Below, piece by piece: positions 14,004 through 14,267 of a DNA stretch of 14,267 bases. The translations under genes were made by a program, and so were the position numbers. The stretch comes from Ruminococcus sp. UBA1780. GTDB lineage: Bacteria; Bacillota; Clostridia; Oscillospirales; Ruminococcaceae. The notes beneath the pieces are model-generated. The model was not told where the DNA came from. It searched no databases and saw nothing but the letters and a program-made list of their open reading frames with translations. Location of the stretch: the NCBI GenBank assembly GCA_002315235.1, contig DCGK01000092.1, forward strand, positions 1 through 14,267, in the 5' to 3' direction. Position 1 is the stretch's first letter; each line of letters starts with the position of its first letter.

Positions 14004-14267
14004 TTATTTTCCTTCAGCTGCTGCTGTCTGACCTCCGATTTCCTTTATCTCCTGCAGCTTTTCCGGAGATATTCCGGTATACCTCAGTATCATCTCATCC
14101 GACATCTGATCTTTCAGCATTATTGCAACGTTCCGGCAAATTTGATTTTCTGCTTTTTCAGCTCTGGTTTCAGCTTTATCAGCTCTGATTTTTTCAAAAG
14201 CAGCTTTAGCAGCTTTCTCCTCAATATCCTCCTGATATGCTGCACGTATATCATCCCACATTGCCTG
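14004..14267 (-). CDS. Rpn family recombination-promoting nuclease/putative transposase, C-terminal fragment
   Basis: Partial: the reading frame is open through the right window edge, so the start and the PD-(D/E)XK nuclease domain lie outside. Seen: the last 87 residues. A charged, Ala/Glu/Lys-rich coiled-coil-like stretch (EKAAKAAFEKIRADKAETRA and on) is followed by a C-terminal segment MLKDQMSDEMILRYTGISPE. That end is typical of the Rpn/PDDEXK transposase-like family, where it usually reads as a motile-loop helix followed by a YTG-[LI]S motif. The charged part is encoded by an imperfect 21-bp tandem repeat (14159-14200). The gene ends at TAA 14004-14006 with a strong terminator behind it. 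The family is inferred from the tail alone; a generic coiled-coil protein is the alternative. Confidence 0.65.
   Translation of the reverse strand, partial: QAMWDDIRAAYQEDIEEKAAKAAFEKIRADKAETRAEKAENQICRNVAIMLKDQMSDEMILRYTGISPEKLQEIKEIGGQTAAAEGK
14159..14200. repeat. Imperfect 21-bp tandem repeat within the Rpn-type gene
   Basis: TCAGCTCTG recurs at 14159 and 14180, spacing 21 bp, and encodes two similar seven-residue units (IRADKAE and TRAEKAE region). Such repeats can expand or shrink. Confidence 0.5.

Overview
The window most resembles a chromosomal segment of a Gram-positive, low-to-moderate GC gut or rumen clostridium, probably Ruminococcus or a close relative. The pointers are a dockerin-type calcium-binding repeat at about residues 39-62 of a lipoprotein, strong GGAGG-type ribosome sites with frequent TTG and GTG starts, two lipobox signal peptides, and the tail of an Rpn-type nuclease/transposase. 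The genus is an inference from these features only.

Left part (1-4324, + strand): three genes in a row. The first is a cytoplasmic diguanylate cyclase with a LacI-like sugar-binding sensor domain. The second is a small zinc-ribbon membrane protein. The third is a lipoprotein combining one dockerin repeat with an ABC-type extracellular solute-binding domain. No permease genes are present. The best + strand terminator is a perfect 12-bp hairpin with eight T at 4641-4678. It lies inside the coding sequence of the convergent gene, so the two transcripts would overlap by about 350 nt.

Middle part (4311-10439, - strand): a tightly packed six-gene operon, the most interesting block here. In transcription order it encodes a circularly permuted ATP-grasp enzyme, an alpha-E protein, a transglutaminase-like protease, an M14 succinylglutamate desuccinylase/aspartoacylase-type hydrolase with its zinc ligands, a second M14 paralogue that has lost them, and an aromatic-acid-exporter/FUSC-like membrane protein fused to a degenerate Cof-type HAD domain. 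ATP-grasp, alpha-E and transglutaminase are a known predicted amidoligase/peptide-modification set (Iyer, Aravind and colleagues). The two hydrolases and the exporter-HAD fusion suggest a pathway that builds, trims and exports a small peptide or amino-acid conjugate. The operon has a near-consensus promoter (TTGACC-17-TATAAT with an extended -10). Its short leader carries a terminator-like hairpin and a second hairpin, which suggests attenuation.

Right part (10516-13526, - strand): an ECF sigma factor overlaps by 32 nt a 600-residue single-pass anti-sigma-like membrane protein with a large extracytoplasmic domain. A PEBP (YbhB/YbcL-like) lipoprotein follows. About 400 bp upstream of the sigma gene has no convincing gene, but holds a 27-bp direct repeat in two copies 288 bp apart. 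The window ends with the C-terminal part of an Rpn-type protein and its strong terminator. No tRNA, rRNA, CRISPR array or complete insertion sequence was seen.
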